7,120 nt of DNA from Campylobacterales bacterium (GTDB lineage Bacteria; Campylobacterota; Campylobacteria; Campylobacterales; QNZT01). The notes under the pieces are model-generated. The model made no database searches. It worked only from the letters and a program-made list of their open reading frames with translations, and was not told the origin of the DNA. Of this stretch, positions 5,933 through 7,120 are shown in pieces. The position numbers and the translations under genes were made by a program. Location: the NCBI GenBank assembly GCA_027056215.1, contig JALULO010000224.1, forward strand, positions 1-7,120, written 5' to 3'. The first letter of the stretch is position 1; the number at the start of each line of letters is the position of its first letter.

Positions 5933-7076
5933 AAAATATTATGCTATTAAGTATGGATTGTTTTACAGCATCATTGTTGCGATAGTTTTGATAGTGCCAT
6001 TTTATGTTTATATCACACTGATGATCAATATCAATGATACCAAAAGTGAGATTGAACTTAAAAACAAAGGATATGAAATCATCAAAAAGATGGAAGCATA
6101 TCAGGGAGATAATGAGAATTTTTTTACATTTCCAAGATACAATCGCTATAAAGCAGGATTATTTGATAGCAATTTTCTCCCTCTTTTTTCACTTATAGAT
6201 CAGATGCCACCATCCTTTGAAAAAGGATATCATGAATATAAACATAAGCGTTATTATACGGTTATATTTCCCCATCATCGTTTTTTTGGAGCGCGGTATT
6301 TGATTGTTGAGAGTGATATCAACCATTATGAGATTTATAAAATGGCACTTTTAATAGGTTTATCGATTGTGCTTTTGTTATTTGTTATCTCCTATTATAT
6401 CTTTAAAAATTTTGCTTTACCGTTTGAAAAGATAAATCAGAGACTTGATAGTTTCATCAAAGATTCTATGCATGAAATCAATACTCCTTTAAGTATCATC
6501 AATGTCAATGTTGATATGTTTTCTCGAAAACATGGCACAAATAAATACCTTACACGTATCAAAGCCGCATCAAAGACACTGGCTACTATCTATAATGACA
6601 TGGATTATTTGATTAAACAGGATCGTTTTGGATTTGAAAAAGAGTCGATTGATATGAGCCTTTTTATCAAAGAGAGGGTAGCCTATTTCCAAGATATTGC
6701 CACGTTACGGCAAATAAATATCAATGCTGATATTGAAAAAGATATAACACTCTATTTTAATACAACAAAATTACAGCGTATTGTTGATAATACTATTTCT
6801 AATGCTATCAAATACAGTCATGAAAAAAGCACTATCAATCTATTTTTATATTTAAAAGAGGGTGAGATTGTATTTAGCGTGCAAGATTTTGGTGTAGGAA
6901 TTGAAAAACCTGAAAAGATATTTGAAAGGTATTATCGTGAAGATCTCAATAAAGGTGGCTTTGGGATAGGCTTAAATATCGTTAAAAAGATTATAGATGA
7001 ACATGATATTGTTTTGAACATCGCTTCTATATATGGTAAAGGGAGTACTTTTACGTATCATATAAAATATAGTTGA
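5919..7076 (+). CDS. Two-transmembrane sensor histidine kinase
   Basis: This 385-residue inner-membrane kinase is the partner of the preceding response regulator. TM1 spans about 12-37, a small periplasmic domain about 38-140 (with FPRYNRYKAGLFD and FGARYLIVES), and TM2 about 142-162. The H-box is SMHEINTPLS with phospho-accepting H185. The ATPase domain shows the N-box DNTISNAIKYS (N295), G1 DFGVGI (D323), F-box IFERYYR and G2 GGFGIGL (346-352), so it looks active. There is no clear HAMP domain: only about 20 residues separate TM2 from the H-box helix. The start is TTG at 5919, 14 nt before the regulator's stop, with AGGG (5908-5911) at good spacing. The nearest in-frame ATG is codon 35, which would delete TM1, and the ATG at 5941 is out of frame. 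The small periplasmic domain fits a kinase that takes its signal from the Cache protein made by the same operon; that link is inference. Confidence 0.9.
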   Translation: MTLDRKYYAIKYGLFYSIIVAIVLIVPFYVYITLMININDTKSEIELKNKGYEIIKKMEAYQGDNENFFTFPRYNRYKAGLFDSNFLPLFSLIDQMPPSFEKGYHEYKHKRYYTVIFPHHRFFGARYLIVESDINHYEIYKMALLIGLSIVLLLFVISYYIFKNFALPFEKINQRLDSFIKDSMHEINTPLSIINVNVDMFSRKHGTNKYLTRIKAASKTLATIYNDMDYLIKQDRFGFEKESIDMSLFIKERVAYFQDIATLRQININADIEKDITLYFNTTKLQRIVDNTISNAIKYSHEKSTINLFLYLKEGEIVFSVQDFGVGIEKPEKIFERYYREDLNKGGFGIGLNIVKKIIDEHDIVLNIASIYGKGSTFTYHIKYS

Positions 7077-7095
7077 TCAATTACCTCTAAATACG

Positions 7096-7111
7096 AAAAA
7101 AAAAAAAAAAA
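7096..7111. repeat. Run of 16 A residues
   Basis: An uninterrupted A16 homopolymer lies 19 bp after the histidine kinase stop, near the right edge. Such tracts can vary in length by replication slippage, and in Helicobacter and Campylobacter they can tune promoters or switch genes. It could equally be an assembly or sequencing feature. With only 9 bases left to its right, its role relative to the next gene cannot be judged. Confidence 0.9.
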
Positions 7112-7120
7112 GACAAATAA

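Noticed and set aside
7073..7080. Perfect palindrome TTGATCAA at the kinase stop codon
   Set aside because: It is eight bases in AT-rich DNA, with no second copy noted and no link to a promoter.

Overview
The window is AT-rich, densely coded DNA that most resembles a Campylobacterota (epsilonproteobacterial) chromosome. The basis is the type of Cache-domain sensor, the style of the histidine kinase (H-box beginning SMHEINTPLS, small FPRY...GLFD...FGARYLIVE periplasmic domain) and the A/T-rich intergenic DNA. This assignment is inference from family resemblance, not a database result.

Left part (1-2377, minus strand): a two-gene carbohydrate operon. A ROK-family glucokinase-like gene (2377 to 1526) is followed, with an ATGA overlap, by an alpha-glucan (glycogen) phosphorylase-family gene that runs off the left edge. 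The pair fits glycogen or maltodextrin breakdown: the phosphorylase would release glucose-1-phosphate and the kinase would phosphorylate free glucose. The phosphorylase has Thr at the position where the PLP-binding Lys is expected.

Centre (2378-4093): a 168-bp divergent intergenic region carries a well-formed sigma70-type promoter in each direction. It separates the glucokinase from a plus-strand FGGY kinase that matches LsrK, the autoinducer-2 kinase, along its whole length, including the C-terminal WKAPGL. No other lsr gene (transporter, LsrR, LsrF, LsrG) lies in the window, so this is an isolated lsrK.

Right part (4170-7076, plus strand): a three-gene signalling operon with overlapping genes. 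It encodes a membrane-anchored periplasmic Cache protein with no cytoplasmic output domain, an OmpR-type response regulator, and a two-TM histidine kinase. The likely design is a three-component system in which the Cache protein detects a small molecule and passes this to the kinase through the periplasm. Because it lies directly downstream of lsrK, a link to AI-2 or sugar sensing is tempting but unproven. The window ends just after a run of 16 A residues. No RNA genes, insertion sequences or CRISPR arrays are visible.
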